5,304 nt of DNA from Candidatus Tayloriibacteriota bacterium. GTDB lineage: Bacteria > Patescibacteriota > Minisyncoccia > Phycocordibacterales > PALSA-1337. Below, piece by piece: positions 5,180 to 5,304 of this stretch (positions are counted from its first letter, which is position 1; every line of letters begins with the position of its first letter). Both the position numbers and the translations under genes were made by a program. Where the stretch lies: contig JAPLZH010000057.1 in NCBI GenBank assembly GCA_026395105.1, positions 1 to 5,304 of the forward strand, written 5' to 3'. A model generated the notes under the pieces. The model was not told the origin of the DNA. It did no database searches and saw only the letters and a program-made list of their open reading frames with translations.

Positions 5180-5304
5180 TTAATTCCAAAACGATAACTG
5201 TGGAGAATCTGGAGGCTTGAGTTTTTTGATAGTCTTTATGGTTAATGATAAAAGGTCGATAATCTGCCTTCTAATCATTAAAGCCTCTCGTACCATCCTC
5301 GTGA
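5180..5304 (-). CDS. Possible C-terminus of a minus-strand gene (partial, unrecognised)
   Basis: On the minus strand one frame is open from the right edge to a TAA at 5182-5180, giving 40 residues ending KPPDSPQLSFWN. It contains an amphipathic, helix-like stretch, MIRRQIIDLLSLTIKTIKKL, with a protein-like mix of charged and hydrophobic residues. It would converge on the peptide gene with only 38 bases between the stops. No family is recognised, and 40 stop-free codons can arise by chance. The same DNA contains the inverted repeat at 5212-5287, which would then be coding. Confidence 0.25.
   Translation of the reverse strand, partial: TRMVREALMIRRQIIDLLSLTIKTIKKLKPPDSPQLSFWN
5212..5287. repeat. 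Nested inverted repeat downstream of the peptide gene
   Basis: GAGGCTT (5212-5218) is complementary to AAGCCTC (5281-5287), TTAATGAT (5242-5249) to ATCATTAA (5274-5281), and AAGG (5252-5255) to CCTT (5267-5270). The two longer arms stack on the 3' side and leave a 23-base unpaired stretch on the 5' side. There is no T-run after it, so an intrinsic terminator is doubtful. AAAGCCTCTCG (5280-5290) resembles AAAGCCTCCCG at 1676-1686, the arm of the large element in the other spacer. Confidence 0.4.

Noticed and set aside
5217..5304. Plus-strand frame from TTG 5217 (MSFLIVFMVND...), open to the edge, as a third operon gene
   Set aside because: GGAG at 5202-5205 is placed acceptably, but it has a non-ATG start and only 29 codons, overlaps an inverted repeat, and competes with a more protein-like minus-strand frame. 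Unresolved, not annotated.
1..5304. CRISPR array, tRNA or rRNA gene, or insertion sequence
   Set aside because: No regularly spaced repeats, tRNA cloverleaf, rRNA-like stretch or transposase was recognised. The inverted repeats at 1677-1795 lack a transposase and target duplications.

Overview
The window is AT-rich, compactly organised bacterial DNA. It probably comes from a Patescibacteria/Candidate Phyla Radiation lineage (Parcubacteria-like). That assignment is inferred from a threonyl-tRNA synthetase that starts directly at its editing domain with no TGS domain, a large Asn/Tyr-rich repeat surface protein with a single C-terminal anchor, and very short spacers. The standard stop code seems to be in use: TAA, TAG and TGA all end genes, and no in-frame TGA is needed inside a conserved gene.

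Layout. Positions 1-36 (minus) may hold the first 12 codons of a divergent gene whose N-terminus resembles dCTP deaminase. A near-consensus promoter at 152-180 drives a 475-residue surface protein (189-1616, plus) and sits so close to the ATG that the mRNA should be leaderless or nearly so. The protein has a signal peptide, three PKD/Ig-like domains each with a Cys pair, Asn/Tyr-rich linkers and a C-terminal membrane anchor. The convergent spacer 1617-1942 holds a striking 119-nt element that folds as a three-way junction on a 31-bp stem with one mismatch, plus a separate 22-position hairpin. thrS (1943-3730, minus) follows.

From the divergent spacer 3731-3929 a TTGACA promoter reads rightwards into a radical SAM/SPASM enzyme (3930-4976). 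Nine bases after its stop, behind a perfect AAAGGAGGTGA ribosome site, is a 51-residue ORF (4986-5141) ending in a tight cysteine cluster, CQCNCYEC. I read this pair as a candidate ribosomally made, post-translationally modified peptide (RiPP) system: the SPASM enzyme as maturase and the small Cys-rich peptide as substrate. This is the most interesting content of the window. The two ORFs are in the same reading frame and separated by a single TGA, and the enzyme lacks the usual last SPASM cysteine, so a readthrough or split form should be excluded.

After 5141 there is an inverted-repeat structure and a possible C-terminal end of a minus-strand gene running off the right edge. No transporter, protease or immunity gene of the putative peptide system is visible, but only 163 bases remain after the peptide gene.
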